Positions 28,401 through 42,353 of a stretch of DNA of 64,000 nt are shown piece by piece. Origin of the DNA: Castanea sativa (taxonomy: Eukaryota; Streptophyta; Magnoliopsida; Fagales; Fagaceae). Location of the stretch: the NCBI RefSeq assembly GCF_040712315.1, contig NC_134020.1, positions 6,739,362-6,803,361 of the forward strand, written 5' to 3'. The notes beneath the pieces are model-generated. The model did no database searches. It was not told the origin of the DNA and saw only the letters and a list, made by a program, of their open reading frames with translations. The stretch's first letter is position 1; every line of letters begins with the position of its first letter. A program made the position numbers and the translations under genes.

Positions 28401-29342
28401 ATATCAATTTAGACGAGGTATGTGGTCCGAGGATCCAGGCATACCAGGCTTCAGTTTGATACTAAATGAAAAGAATTGAAGTGTTAATTTCCCCAAAGTA
28501 GATGATCCGAGGACCAAACATAGATAAGGTTCTGTCTAACACTTGATAAAAATATCAATTTAGACGAGGTATGTGGTCCGAGGATCCAGGCATACCAAGC
28601 TTTAGTTTGATACTAAATGAAAAGAATTGAAGTATTAATTTCCCCAAAGTAGATGATCCGAGGACCAGACATAAATAAGGTTCTGTCTAACACTTGATAA
28701 AAATATCAATTTAGACGAGGTATGTGGTCCGAGGATCCAGGCATACCAAGCTTTAGTTTGATACTAAATGAAAAGATTTGAAGTGTTAATTTCCCTCAAG
28801 TAGATGATATGAGGACCAGACAAACTAAGGTTCTGTCTAACACTTGATAAACATATCAATTTGCAGGAGGTATGTGGTCCGAGGATCCAGGCATACCAAG
28901 CTTTAGTTTGATACTAAATGAAAAGATTTGAAGTGTTAATTTCTCAAATTAGATGATCCGAGGACCAGACATAACTAAGGTTCTGTCTAACACTTGATAA
29001 AAATATCAATTTAGACGAGGTATGTGGTCCGAGGATCCAGGCATACCAAGCTTTAGTTTGATACTAAATGAAAAGATTTGAAGTGTTAATTTCCCATAAG
29101 TAGATGATCTGTGGACCAGACAAACTAAGGTTCTGTCTAACACTTGATAAAAATATTAATTTATACGAGGTATGTGGTCTGAAGATCCAGATATACCTGG
29201 CTTCAGTTTGATACTAAATGAAAAGAATTGAAATATTAATTTCCCCAAACTAGATGATCTGAGGACCATACATAAGTAAGGTTCTATCTAACACTTGATA
29301 AAAATATCAATTTAGAGGAGCTATGTGGTCTGAGGATCCAGG

Positions 29343-32300
29343 CAAAGCAAGCTTCAAATTGACACTAAATGAAAAGAATTGTAGTGTTAATTTCCCCAAA
29401 GTAGATGATTCGAGGACCAGACATAACTAAGGTTCTATCTAACACTTGAAAAAAATATCAATTTAGACGAGGTATGTGGTCTGAGGATCCAGGCATACCA
29501 AGCTTTAGTTTGATACTAAATGAAAATATTTGAAGTGTTAATTTCCCACAAGTAGATGATATGAGGACTAGACAAACTAAGGTTCTGTCTAACGCTTGAT
29601 AAAAATATCAATTTAGACGAGGTATGCGGTCCGACGATCCAGGCATACCAAGCTTTAGTTTGATACTAAATGAAAAGATTTGAAGCGTTAATTTCTTAAA
29701 GTAGATGATCCAAGGACCAGACAAACTAAGTTCTGTCTAACACTTGATAAAAATATCAATTTAGACGAGGTATGTGGTCCGAGGATCCAGGCATACCAAG
29801 CTTTAGTTTGATACTAAATGAAAAGATTTGAAGTGTCAATTTCCCACAAGTAGATTATCTGTGGACCAGACAAACTAAGGTTCTATCTAACACTTGATAA
29901 AAATATTAATTTATACGAGGTATGTGATCTGAAGATCCAGGCATACCTGGCTTCAGTTTGATACTAAATGAAAAGAATTGAAGTATTAATTTTCCCAAAG
30001 TAGATTATCTGAGGACCAGACATAAATAAGGTTCTATCTAACACTTGATAAAAATATCAATTTAGACGACCTATGTGGTCTGATGATATAGGCAAGGCAC
30101 GCTTCCGTTTGATACTAAATGAAAAGAACTGAAGTGTTAATTTCTCCAAAGTAGATGATCCAAGGACCAGGCATAACTAAGGTTCTGTCTAACACTTGAC
30201 AAAAATATCAATTTAGACGAGGTATGTGATCCGAGGATCTAGGCATACAAAGCTTTTGTTTGATACTATATGAAAAGATTTGAAGTGTTAATTTCCCAAA
30301 GTAGATGATCCATGGACAAGACAAACTAAGGTCCTGTCTAACACTTGATAAAAACATCAATTTAGACGATGTAAGTGGTCCGAGCATCCAGGCCTACTAA
30401 GCTTCAGTTTGATACTAAATGAAAAGAATTGAAGTGTTAATTTCAACAAAGTAGATGATCCGAGGACCAGGCATAACTAAGGTTCTGTCTTACACTTGAT
30501 AAAAATATCAATTTAGACGAGCTATGTGGTCTGAGGATCCAGGCATACCAAGCTTCAGTTTGATACTAAATGAAAAGAATTGAAGTGTTAATTTCCACAA
30601 AGTATATGATCCGAGGATCAGGTATAACTAAGGTTTTGTCTTAGACTTGAGAAAAATATCAATTTTGACGAGGTATGTGGTCCGAGGATCCGGGTATACC
30701 AAGATTTAGTTTGATAGGAAATGAAAAGATTTGAAGTGTTCATTTCCCCAAAGTAGATGATCCGAGAACCAGACAAACTAAGGTTCTGTCTAACACTTGA
30801 TAAAACTTTTAATTTAGACGAGGTATGTGGTCCGAGGATCCAGGCATACCAAGCTTTAGTTTGATACTAAATGAAAAGATTTGAAGTGTTAATTTCCCAA
30901 AGTAGATGATCCAAGGACCAGGCAAACTAAGGTTCTGTCAAACACTTGATTAAAACATCAATTTAGACGAGGTATGCGGTCTGAGGGTCCTGGGAAACTA
31001 AGCTTCAGTTTGACGGTAAATGAGAAGAATTTATAAGTTAATTTCCCCAAAATAGATGATCCGAGGACCAGGCATAACTAAGGTTCTATCTAACACTTGA
31101 TAAAAATATCAATTTAGACGAGGTATGTGGACCGAGGATCCAGGCATACCAAGCTTTTGTTTGATACTAAATGAAAATAATTGAAGTGTTAATTTCACCA
31201 AAGTAGATGATCCAAGGACCAGGCTTAACTAAGGTTCTGTCTAACACTTGATAAAAATATCAATTTAGACGAGGTATGTGGTCCGAGGATCCAGGCATAC
31301 CAAGCTTTAGTTTGATACTAAATGAAAAGATTTGAAGTGTTAATTTCCCAAAGTAGATGATCCAAGGACCAGACAAACTAAGGTTCTGTCTAACACTTGA
31401 TAAAAATATCAATTTAGACGAGGTATGTGGTCTGAGGATCCAGGCACACCAAGCTTTAGTTTGATACTAAATGAAAGGAATTGAAGTGTTAATTTCCCCA
31501 AAGTAGATGATCTAAGGGCCAGACAAACTAAGGTTCTGTCTAACACTTGATAAAAATATTAATTTTGGCGATGTATGTGGTTTGAGGATCCAGGCAAACC
31601 TGGTTTCAGTTTGATACTAAATGAAAAGAATTGAAATATTAATTTCCCCAAACTAGATGATTTGAGGACCATACATAAATAAGGTTCTATCTAACACTTG
31701 ATAAATATATCAATTTAGATGAGCTATGTGGTCTGAGGATCCAGGCAAAGCAAGCTTCAATTTGACACTAAACGAAAAGATTTTAAGTGTTAATTTCCCC
31801 AAAGTAGATGATCCAAGGACCAGACAAACTAAGGTTCTGTCTAACACTGGATAAAAATATCAATTTACAGGAGTTATGTGGTCCAAGGATCCATGCATAC
31901 CAAGCTTTAGTTTGATACTAAATGAAAATATTTGAAGTGTTAATTTCCCACAAGTAGATGATATGAGGACTAGACAAACTAAAGTTCTATCTAACGCTTG
32001 ATAAAAATATCAATTTAGACGAGGTATGCGGTCCGAGGATCCAGGCATACCAAGCTTTAGTTTGATACTAAATGAAAAGATTTGAAGTGTTAATTTCTCA
32101 AATTAGATGATCCGAGGACCAGACAAACTAAGGTTCTGTCTAACACTTGATAAAAATATCAATTTAGACGAGGTATGTGGTCCGAGGATCCAGGCATACC
32201 AAGCTTTAGTTTGATACTAAATGAAAAGATTTGAAGTGTTAATTTCCCATAAGTAGATGATCTGTGGACCAGACAAACTAAGGTTCTGTCTAACACTTGA

Positions 32301-33250
32301 TAAAAATATTAATTTATACGAGGTATGTGGTCTGAAGATCCAGATATACCTGGCGTCAGTTTGATACTAAATGAAAAGAATTGAAATATTAATTTCCCCA
32401 AACTAGATGATCTGAGGACCATACATAAGTAAGGTTCTATCTAACACTTGATAAAAATATCAATTTAGACGAGCTATGTGGTCTGAGGATCCAGGCAAAG
32501 CAAGCTTCAATTTGACACTAAATGAAAAGAATTGTAGTGTTAATTTCCCCAAAGTAGATGATTCGAGGACCAGACATAACTAAGGTTCTGTCTAACACTT
32601 GATAAAAATATCAATTTACAGGAGGTATGTGGTCTGAGGATCCAGGCATACCAAGCTTTAGCTTGATACTAAATGAAAATATTTGAAGTGTTAATTTCCC
32701 ACAAGTAGATGATATGAGGACTAGACAAACTAAGGTTCTGTCTAACGCTTGATAAAAATATCAATTTAGACGAGGTATGCGGTCCGAGGATCCAGGCATA
32801 CCAAGCTTTAGTTTGATACTAAATGAAAAGATTTCAAGTGTTAATTTCTCAAATTAGATGATCCGAGGAGCAGACAAACTAAGGTTCTGTCTAACACTTG
32901 ATAAAAATATCAATTTAGAGGAGGTATGTGGTCCGAGGATGCACGCATACCAAGCTTTAGTTTGAGACTAAATGAAAATATTTGAAGTGTGAATTTCCCA
33001 TAAGTAGATGATCACAGGTCCAAAGAAACTAAGGTTCTGACTAACACTTGATAAAAATATTAATTTATACGAGGTATGTGGTCTGAAGATCCAGGCATAC
33101 CTGGCTTCAGTTTGATACTAAATGAAAAGAATTGAAGTATTAATTTTTCCCATAGTAGATGATCTGAGGACCAGACATAAATAAGGTTCTATCTAACAGT
33201 TGATAAAAATATCAATTTAAACGAGCTATGTGGTCTGAGGATCCATGCCA
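29343..33250 (+). repeat. Pentameric higher-order repeat region (~750 bp unit)
   Basis: A rare monomer with caaagcaagcttcaa, ccaagcaagc or the variant caaggcacgcttcc at monomer positions ~29-43 occurs at 29,343, 30,093, 31,746, 32,496 and 33,248. Spacings are 750, 1,653, 750 and 752 bp, so three intervals are exactly five monomers. Within the units the order recurs: the caaagc monomer; a monomer with aaaatatttg, cccacaagtag, atgaggactag and aacgcttg; a gtatgcggtccg monomer; a variable monomer usually with cccataagtag; then a ttatacgagg monomer with ctgaagatcc, atacctgg and usually gaaatatt or gtattaat. A further copy at 34,301 is seven monomers on, so the HOR is irregular. Confidence 0.8.
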
Positions 33251-34656
33251 AGCAAGCTTCAATTTGACACTAGATGAAAAGAAATGAAGTGTTAATTTCC
33301 CCAAAGTAGATGATCCAAGGACCAGGCATAAGTAAGGTTCTCTCTAAGTCTTGATAAAAATATCAATTTAGAGGAGGTACGTGGTCCGAGGATCTAGGCA
33401 TACCAAGCTTTTGTTTGATACAAAACGAAAAGATTTGAAGTGTTAATTTCCCCAAAGTAGATGATCCGAGGACCAGACAAACTAAGGTTCTGTCTAACAC
33501 TTGATAAAAATATCAATTTAGACGAGGTATGTGGTCCGAGGATCCAGGCATACCAAGCTTTAGTTTGATACTAAATGAAAAGATTTGAAGTGTTAATTTC
33601 CCCAAAGTAGATGATACGAGGACCAGACATAACTAAGGTTCTGTCTAACACTTGATAAAAATATCAATTTAGACGAGGTATGTGGTCCGAGGATCCATGC
33701 ATACCAAGCTTTAGTTTGATACTAAATGAAAATATTTGAAGTGTTAATTTCCCACAAGTAGATGATATGAGGACTAGACAAACTAAGGTTCTGTCTAACG
33801 CTTGATAAAAATATCAATTTAGACGAGGTATGCGGTCCGAGGATCCAGGCATACCAAGCTTTAGTTTGATACTAAATGAAAAGATTTGAAGTGTTAATTT
33901 CCCCAAAGTAGATGATCCGAGGACCAGACAAACTAAGGTTCTGTCTAACACTTGATAAAAATATCAATTTAGACGAGGTATGTGGTCTGAGGATCCCGGC
34001 ATACCAAGCTTTTGTTTGATACTAAATGAAAAGAATTGAAGTGTTCATTTCCCATAAGTAGATGATCTGAGGACCAGACAAACTAAGGTTCTGTCTAACA
34101 CTTGATAAAAATATTAATTTAGACGAGGTCTGTGGTCCGAGGATCCAGGCATACCAGGCTTCAGTTTTACACTAAATGAGAAGAATTGAAGTATTAATTT
34201 CCCCAAAGTAGATGATCTGAGGACCAGACATAAATAAGGTTCTATCTAACACTTGATAAAAATATCAATTTAGACGAGCTATGTGGTCTGAGGATCCATG
34301 CCAAGCAAGCTTCAATTTGACACTAGATGAAAAGAATTGAAGTGTTAATTTCCCCAAAGTAGATGATCCAAGGACCAGGCATAACTAAGGTTCTGTCTAA
34401 CACTTGATAAAAATATCAATTTAGACGAGGTATGTGGTCCGAGGATCTAGGCATACCAAGCTTTAGTTTGATACAAAACGAAAAGATTTGAAGTGTTAAT
34501 TTCCCCAAAGTAGATGATCCGAGGACCAGACAAACTAAGGTTCTGTCTAACACTTGATAAAAATATCAATTTACAGGAGGTATGTGGTCCGAGGATCCAT
34601 GCATACCAAGCTTTAGTTTGATACTAAATGAAAATATTTGAAGTGTTAATTTTCCA

Positions 34657-34856
34657 NNNNNNNNNNNNNNNNNNNNNNNNNNNNNNNNNNNNNNNNNNNN
34701 NNNNNNNNNNNNNNNNNNNNNNNNNNNNNNNNNNNNNNNNNNNNNNNNNNNNNNNNNNNNNNNNNNNNNNNNNNNNNNNNNNNNNNNNNNNNNNNNNNNN
34801 NNNNNNNNNNNNNNNNNNNNNNNNNNNNNNNNNNNNNNNNNNNNNNNNNNNNNNNN
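34657..34856. other. Assembly gap (200 N)
   Basis: Exactly 200 unknown bases. The left side stops near monomer position 83 and the right side resumes near position 19, in the same satellite and orientation. An in-register gap would be about 86 bp or 86 plus a multiple of ~150 (about 236, 386 and so on). Two hundred does not fit, so the length is most likely a placeholder and the real missing length is unknown. Confidence 0.97.
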
Positions 34857-37800
34857 AGGATCTAGGCATACCAAGCTTTTGTTTGATACTAAATGAAAAG
34901 ATTTGAAGTGTTAATTTCCCATAAGTAAATGATCTGAGGACCAGACAAATTAAGGTTCTGTCTAACACTTGATAAAACTATTAATTTAGACGAGGTATGT
35001 GGTCCGAGGATCCGGGCATACCAAGCTTTAGTTTGATACTAAATGAAAAGAATTGAAGTGTTAATTTCCCCAAAGTAGATGATCCAAGGACCAGGCATAA
35101 CTAAGGTTCTGTCTAACACTTGATAAAAATATCAATTTAGACGAGGTATGTGGTCCGAGGATCCAGGCATACCAAGCTTTAGTTTGATACTAAATGAAAA
35201 GATTTGAAGTGTTAATTTCCCAAAGTAGATGATCCGAGGACCAGACATAACTAAGGTTCTGTCTAACACTTGATAAAAATATCAATTTAGACGAGGTATG
35301 TGGTCCGAGGATCCAGGCATACCAGGCTTCAGTTTGATACTAAATGAAAAGAATTGAAGTGTTAATTTCTCCAAAGTAGATGATACGAGGACCAGACATA
35401 ACTAAGGTTCTGTCTAACACTTGATAAAAATATCAATTTAGACGAGGTATATGGTCTGAGGATCCGGGCATACCAAGCTTTAGTTTGATACTAAATGAAA
35501 AGATTTGAAGTGTTAATTTCCCAAAGTAGATGATCCAAGGACCAGACAAACTAAGGTTCTGTCTAACACTTGATAAAAATATTAATTTAGACGAGGTATG
35601 TGGTCCGAGGATCCAGGCATACCAAGCTTTAGTTTGATACTAAATGAAAAGATTTGAAGTGTTAATTTCCCAAAGTAGATGATCCAAGGACCAGACAAAC
35701 TAAGGTTCTGTCTAACACTTGATAAAAATATTAATTTAGACGAGGTATGTGGTCCGAGGATCTGGGCACACCAAGCTTTAGTTTGATTCTAAATGACAAG
35801 ATTTGAGGTGTTAATTTCCCTAAAGTAGATGATCCGAGGACCAGACAAACTAAGGTTCTGTCTAATACTTGATAAAAATATCAATTTAGACGAGGTATGT
35901 GGTCCGAGGATCCAGGCATACCAGGCTTCAGTTTGATACTAAATGAAAAGAATTGAAGTGTTAATTTCTCCAAAGTAGATGATCCAAGGACCAGGCATAA
36001 CTAAGGTTCTGTCTAACACTTGATAAAAATATCAATTTAGACGAGGTATGTGGTCCGAGGATCCAGGCATACCAAGCTTTAGTTTGATACTAAATGAAAA
36101 GAATTGAAGTATTAATTTCCCCAAAGTAGATGATCCAAGGACCAGACAAACTAAGCTTCTGTCTAACACTTGATAAAAATATCAATTTAGACGAGGTATG
36201 TGGTCCGAGGATCCAGGCATACCAAGCTTTAGTTTGATACTAAATGAAAAGAATTGAAGTATTAATTTCCCCAAAGTAGATGATCCGAGGACCAAACATA
36301 GATAAGGTTCTGTCTATCACTTGATAAAAATATCAATTTAGACGAGGTATGTGGTCCGAGGATCCAGGCATACCAAGCTTTAGTTTGATACTAAATGAAA
36401 AGAATTGAAGTGTTAATTTCCCCAAATTAGATGATCCAAGGACCAGGCATAACTAAGGTTCTGTCTAACACTTGATAAAAATATCAATTTAGACGAGGTA
36501 TGTGGTCCGAGGATCCAGGCATACCAAGCTTTAGTTTGATACTAAATGAAAAGAATTGAAGTATTAATTTCCCCAAAGTAGATGATCCAAGGACTAGACA
36601 GTCTAAGGTTCTGTGTAACACTTGATAAAAATATCAATTTAGGCGAGGTATGTGGTTTGAGAATCCAGGCATACCAAGCTTTAGTTTGATACTAAATGAA
36701 AAGAATTGAAGTGTTAATTTCCCCAAATTAGATGACCCAAGGACCAAGCATAACTAAGGTTCTGTCTAACACTTGATAAAAATATCAATTTAGACGAGGT
36801 ATGTGGTCCGAGGATCCGGGCACACCAAGCTTTAGTTTGATTCTAAATGACAAGATTTGAGGTGTTAATTTCCCTAAAGTAGATGATCTGAGGACCAGAC
36901 AAACTAAGGTTCTGTCTAACACTTGATGAAAATATCAATTTAGACGAGGTATGTGGTCCGAGGATCCAGGCATACCAGGCTTCAGTTTGATACTAAATGA
37001 AAAGAATTGAAGTGTTAATTTCCCCAAAGTAGATGATCCAAGGACCAGGCATAACTAAGGTTCTGTCTAACACTTGATAAAAATATCAATTTAGACGAGG
37101 TATGTGATCCGAGGATCCAGGCATACAAAGCTTTAGTTTGATACTAAATGAAAAGATTTGAAGCGTTAATTTCTTAAAGTAGATGATCCAAGGACCAGAC
37201 AAACTAAGCTTCTGTCTAACACTTGATAAAAATATCGATTTAGACGAGGTATGTGGTCCGAGGATCCAGGCATACTAGGCTTTAGTTTGATACTAAATGA
37301 AAAGAATTGAAGTATTAATTTCCCCAAAGTAGATGATCCGAGGACCAAACATAGATAAGGTTCTGTCTATCACTTGATAAAAATATCAATTTAGACGAGG
37401 TATGTGGTCCGAGCATCCAGGCATACTAGGCTTTAGTTTGATACTAAATGAAAAGAATTGAAGCGTTAATTTCCCCAAAGTAGATGATCCAAGGACCAGG
37501 CATAACTAAGGTTCTGTCTATCACTTGATAAAAATATCAATTTAGACGAGGTATGTGGTTCGAGAATCCAGGCATACTAGGCTTTAGTTTGATACTAAAT
37601 GAAAAGAATTGAAGCGTTAATTTCCCCAAAGTAGATGATACGTGGACCAGACATAACTAAGGTTCTGTCTAACACTTGATAAAAATATCAATTTAGACGA
37701 GGTATGTGGTCCGAGCATCCAGGCATACCAGGCTTCAGTTTGATACTAAATGAAAAGAATTTAAGTATTAATTTCTCCAAAGTAGATGATACGTGGACCA

Positions 37801-40800
37801 GACATAACTAAGGTTCTGTCTAACACTTGATAAAAATATCAATTTAGACGAGGTATGTGGTCCGAGGATCCAGGCATACCAAGCTTTAGTTTGATACTAA
37901 ATGAAAAGAATTGAAGTGTTAATTTCCCCAAAGTAGATGATCCAAGGACCAGCCATAACTAAGGTTCTGTCTAACACTTGATTAAAATATCAATTTAGAC
38001 GAGGTATGTGGTCCGAGGATCCAGGCATACCAAGCTTTAGTTTGATACTAAATGAAAAGATTTGAAGTGTTAATTTCCCCAAAGTAGATGATCCGAGGAC
38101 CAGACAAACTAAGTTTCTGTCTAACACTTGATAAAACTATTAATTTAGACGAGGTATGTGGTCCGAGGATCCGGGCATACCAAGCTTTAGTTTGATACTA
38201 AATGAAAAGATTTGAAGTGTTAATTTCCCCAAAGTAGATGATCCGAGGACCAGACAAACTAAGGTTCTGTCTAACACTTGATAAAAATATCAATTTAGAC
38301 GAGGTATGTGGTCCGAGGATCCAGGCATACCAGGCTTCAGTTTGATACTAAATGAAAAGAATTGAAGTGTTAATTTCCCCAAAGTAGATGATCCAAGGAC
38401 CAGGCATAACTAAGGTTCTGTCTAACACTTGATAAAAATATCAATTTAGACGAGGTATGTGGTCCGAGGATCCAGGCATACCAAGCTTTAGTTTGATACT
38501 AAATGAAAAGATTTGAAGTGTTAATTTCCCATAAGTAGATGATCCAAGGACCTGACAAACTAAGGTTCTGTCTAACACTTGAGAAAAATATCAATTTAGA
38601 CGAGGTATGTGGTCCGAGGATCTAGGCATACCAGGCTTCAGTTTGATACTAAATGAAAAGAATTGGAGTGTTAATTTCTCCAAAGTAGATGATACGAGGA
38701 TCGGACATAACTATGGTTCTGTCTAACACTTGATAAAAATATCAATTTAGACGAGGTATGTGGTCCGAGGATCCAGGCATACCAAGCTTCAGTTTGATAC
38801 TAAATGAGAAGAATTGAAGTGTTAATTTCCCAAAGTAGATGATCCAAGGACCAGACAAACTAAGGTTCTGTCTAACACTTGATAAAAATATCAATTTAGA
38901 CGAGGTACGTGGTCCGAGGATCCAGGCATACCAAGCTTCGGTTTGATACTAAATTAAAAGAATTGAAGTGTTAATTTCCCCAAAGTAGATGATCCGAGGA
39001 CCAGACATAAATAAGGTTCTGTCTATCACTTGATAAAAATATCAATTTAGACGAGCTATGTGGTCTGAGGATCCAGGCAAACCAAGCTTCAGTTTGATAC
39101 TAAATGAAAAGAGTTGAAGTGTTAATTTTCCCAAAGTAGATGATCCAAGGACCGGGCATAACTAAGGTTCTATCTAACACTTGATAAAAATATCAATTTA
39201 GACGAGGTATGTGGTCCGAGGATCCAGGCATACCAGGCTTCGGTTTGATACTAAATGAAAAGAATTGAAGTATTAATTTCCCCAAAGTAGATGATCCAAG
39301 GACCAGCCATAACTAAGGTTCTGTCTAACACTTGATAAAAATATCAATTTAGACGAGCTATGTGGTCTGAGCATCCAGGCATACCAAGCTTCAGTTTGAT
39401 ACTAAATGAAAACAATTGAAGTGTTAATTTCCCAGAAGTAGATGATCCAAGGACCAGGCATAACTAAGGTTCTGTCTAACACTTGATAAAAATAAAAATT
39501 TAGACGAGGTATGTGGTCCGAGGATCCAGGCATACCAAGCTTTAGTTTGATACTAAATGAAAAGAATTGAAGTGTTAATTTCCCCAAAGTAGATGATCCA
39601 AGGACCAGGCATAACTAAGGTTCTGTCTAACACTTGATAAAAATATCAATTTAGACGAAGTATGTGGTCCGAGGATCCAGGCATACCAAGCTTTAGTTTG
39701 ATACTAAATGAAAATATTTGAAGTGTTAATTTCCCAAAGTAGATGATCCAAGGACCAGGCATAACAAAGGTTCTGTCTAACACTTGATAAAAATATCAAT
39801 TTAGACGAAGTATGTGGTCCGAGGATCCAGGCATACCAAGCTTTAGTTTGATACTAAATGAAAAGAATTGAAGTGTTAATTTCCCCAAATTAGATGACCC
39901 AAGGACCAGGCATAACTAAGGTTCTGTCTAACACTTGATAAAAATATCAATTTAGACGAAGTATGTGGTCCGAGGATCCAGCATACCAAGTTAGTTTGAT
40001 ACTAAATGAAAAGAATTGAAGTGTTAATTTCCCAAAGTAGATGATCCAAGGACCAGACAAACTAAGGTTCTGTCTAACACTTGATAAAAATATCAATTTA
40101 GACGAGGTATGTGGTCCGAGGATCCAGGCATACCAAGCTTTAGTTTGATACTAAATGAAAAGAATTGAAGTGTTAATTTCCCAAAGTAGATGATCCAAGG
40201 ACCAGACAAACTAAGGTTCTGTCTAACACTTGATAAAAATATCAATTTAGACGAGGTATGTGGTCCGAGGATCCAGGCATACCAAGCTTTAGTTTGATAC
40301 TAAATGAAAAGATTTGAAGTGTTAATTTCCCATAAGTAGATGATCTGAGGACCAGACAAACTAAGGTTCTGTCTAACACTTGATAAAAATATTAATTTAG
40401 ACGAGGTCTGTGGTCCGAGGATCCGGGCATACCAGGCTTCAGTTTGACACTAAATGAGAAGAATTGAAGTGTTAATTTTATCAAAGTAGATGATCGAAGT
40501 ACCAGCCATAACTAAGGTTCTGTCTAACACTTGATTAAAATATCAATTTAGACGAGGTATGTGGTCCGAGGATCCAGGCATACCAAGCTTCAGTTTGATA
40601 CTAAATGAAAAGAATTAAAGTGTTAATTTCCCCAAAGTAGATGATCCGAGGACCAGAAAAACTAAGGTTCTGTCTAACACTTGAAAAAATATCAATTTAG
40701 ACGAGGTATGTGGTCCGAGGATCCGGGCATACCTGGCTTCAGTTTGATACTAAATGAAAAGAATTGAAGTGTTAATTTTCCCAAAGTAGATGATACAAGG

Positions 40801-41453
40801 ACCAGACATAACTAAGGTTCTGTCTAACACTTAATAAAAATATCAATATAGACGAGGTATGTGATCTGAGGATCTAGGCATACCAAGCTTCAGTTTGATA
40901 CTAAATGAAAAGAATTAAAGTGTTAATTTCACCAATGTAGATGATCCAAGGACCAGGCATAACTAAAGTTCTGTCTAACACTTGATAAAAATATCAATTT
41001 TGACGAGGTATGTGGTCCGAGGATCCAGGCATACCAAGCTTTAGTTTGATACTAAATGAAAAGAATTGAAGTGTTAATTTCCCCAAAGTAGATGATCCGA
41101 GGACCAGACAAACTAAGGTTCTGTCTAACACTTGATAAAAATATTAATTTAGACGAGGTATGTGGTCCGAGGATCCGGGAATACCAAGCTTTAGTTTGAT
41201 ACTAAATGAAAAGATTTGAAGTGTTAATTTCCCCAAAGTAGATGATCCAAGGACCAGGCATAACTAAGGTTCTGTCTAACACTTGATAAAAATATCAATT
41301 TAGACGAGGTATGTGGGCCGAGGATCCAGGCATACCAAGCTTTAGTTTGATACTAAATGAAAAGAATTGAAGTATTAATTTCCCCAAAGTAGATGATCCG
41401 AGGACCAAACATAGATAAGGTTCTGTCTATCACTTGATAAAAATATCAATTTA

Positions 41454-41904
41454 GACGAGCTATGTGGTCTGAGGATCCAGGCATACCACGCTTCAGTTTG
41501 ATACTAAATGAAAAGAATTGAAGTATTAATTTCCCCAAAGTAGATGATCCGAGGACCAAACATAGATAAGGTTCTGTCTATCACTTGATAAAAATATCAA
41601 TTTAGACGAGGTATGTGATCCGAGGATCCAGGCATACAAAGCTTTAGTTTGACACTAAATGAAAAGATTTGAAGCGTTAATTTCTTAAAGTAGATGATCC
41701 AAGGACCAGACAAACTAAGCTTCTGTCTAACACTTGATAAAAATATCGATTTAGACGAGGTATGTGGTCCGAGGATCCAGGCATACCAGGCTTCAGTTTG
41801 ATACTAAATGAAAAGAATTGAAGTGTTAATTTCTCCAAAGTAGATGATACGAGGACCAGACATAACTATGGTTCTGTCTAACACTTGATAAAAATATCAA
41901 TTTA
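41454..41904 (+). repeat. D-E-B trimer block, copy 1
   Basis: Three linked monomers. D (41,454-41,604) has gtattaat, ccaaacatagataagg and tctatcacttg. E (41,605-41,753, 149 bp) has gtgatccgagg, catacaaagc, tttgacac, gcgttaatttcttaaag, ctaagcttctg and atcgattt. B (41,754-41,904) has aggcttcag, ctccaaag, gatacgagg and actatgg. It is preceded by another D monomer at 41,303 and is almost identical to 53,942-54,392. Confidence 0.88.
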
Positions 41905-42053
41905 GACGAGGTATGTGGTCCGAGGATCCAGGCATACAAAGCTTTAGTTTGATACTAAATGAAAAGATTTGAAGCGTTAATTTCTTAAAGTAGATGATCC
42001 AAGGACCAGACAAACTAAGCTTCTGTCTAACACTTGATAAAAATATCGATTTA

Positions 42054-42353
42054 GACGAGGTATGTGGTCCGAGGATCCAGGCATACCAGGCTTCAGTTTG
42101 ATACTAAATGAAAAGAATTGAAGTGTTAATTTCCCCAAAGTAGATAATCCGAGGACCAGACATAGATAAGGTTCTGTCTATCACTTGATGAAAATATCAA
42201 TTTAGACAAGCTATGTGGTCTGAGGATCCAGGCATACAAAGCTTTAGTTTGATACTAAATGAAAAGATTTGATGCGTTAATTCCTTAAAGTAGATGATCC
42301 AAGGACCAGACAAACTAAGCTTCTGTCTAACACTTGATAAAAATATCAATTTA
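42054..42353 (+). repeat. Two-monomer block, right-hand partner of 760-1,059
   Basis: It shares the rare gataatccgagg, catagataagg, ttgatgaaaa and gacaagctatg variants, followed by an E-type monomer (42,205-42,353) with acaaagctttag and ctaagcttctg. It differs from the left-hand block at only a handful of positions, for example gatgcgttaattcc for gaagcgttaatttc. Confidence 0.85.

Larger units (their letters stand above)
1..34656 (+). repeat. Satellite DNA array, left part (~151-bp monomer, diverged half)
   Basis: About 230 head-to-tail monomers of 149-151 bp, all in one orientation, with no other sequence inserted. The period is read directly from recurring landmarks in each unit: gacgaggtatgtggtccgag, then ggatccaggcatacc, aagctttagtttgatac, gtgttaatttcc, a second tccgagga-like core, then ggttctgtctaacacttg. 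The window opens inside a monomer. Differences concentrate at a few sites: aagctttag/aagcttcag/aggcttcag; agatttg/agaattg; ccccaaag/cccaaag/ctccaaag/cccataag; gatccgagg/gatccaagg/gatacgagg/gatctgagg; agacataac/agacaaac/aggcataac/aaacatagat. One-base indels at these sites explain the 149-151 length range. This half has many more private substitutions and small indels than the half after the N gap. No gene is supported in it. I do not recognise the satellite family. Confidence 0.98.

Noticed and set aside
34566..34968. Reading frames of ~100 aa on both strands across the N gap
   Set aside because: They consist largely of unknown bases; the gap gives no stop codons, so the frames are artefacts.
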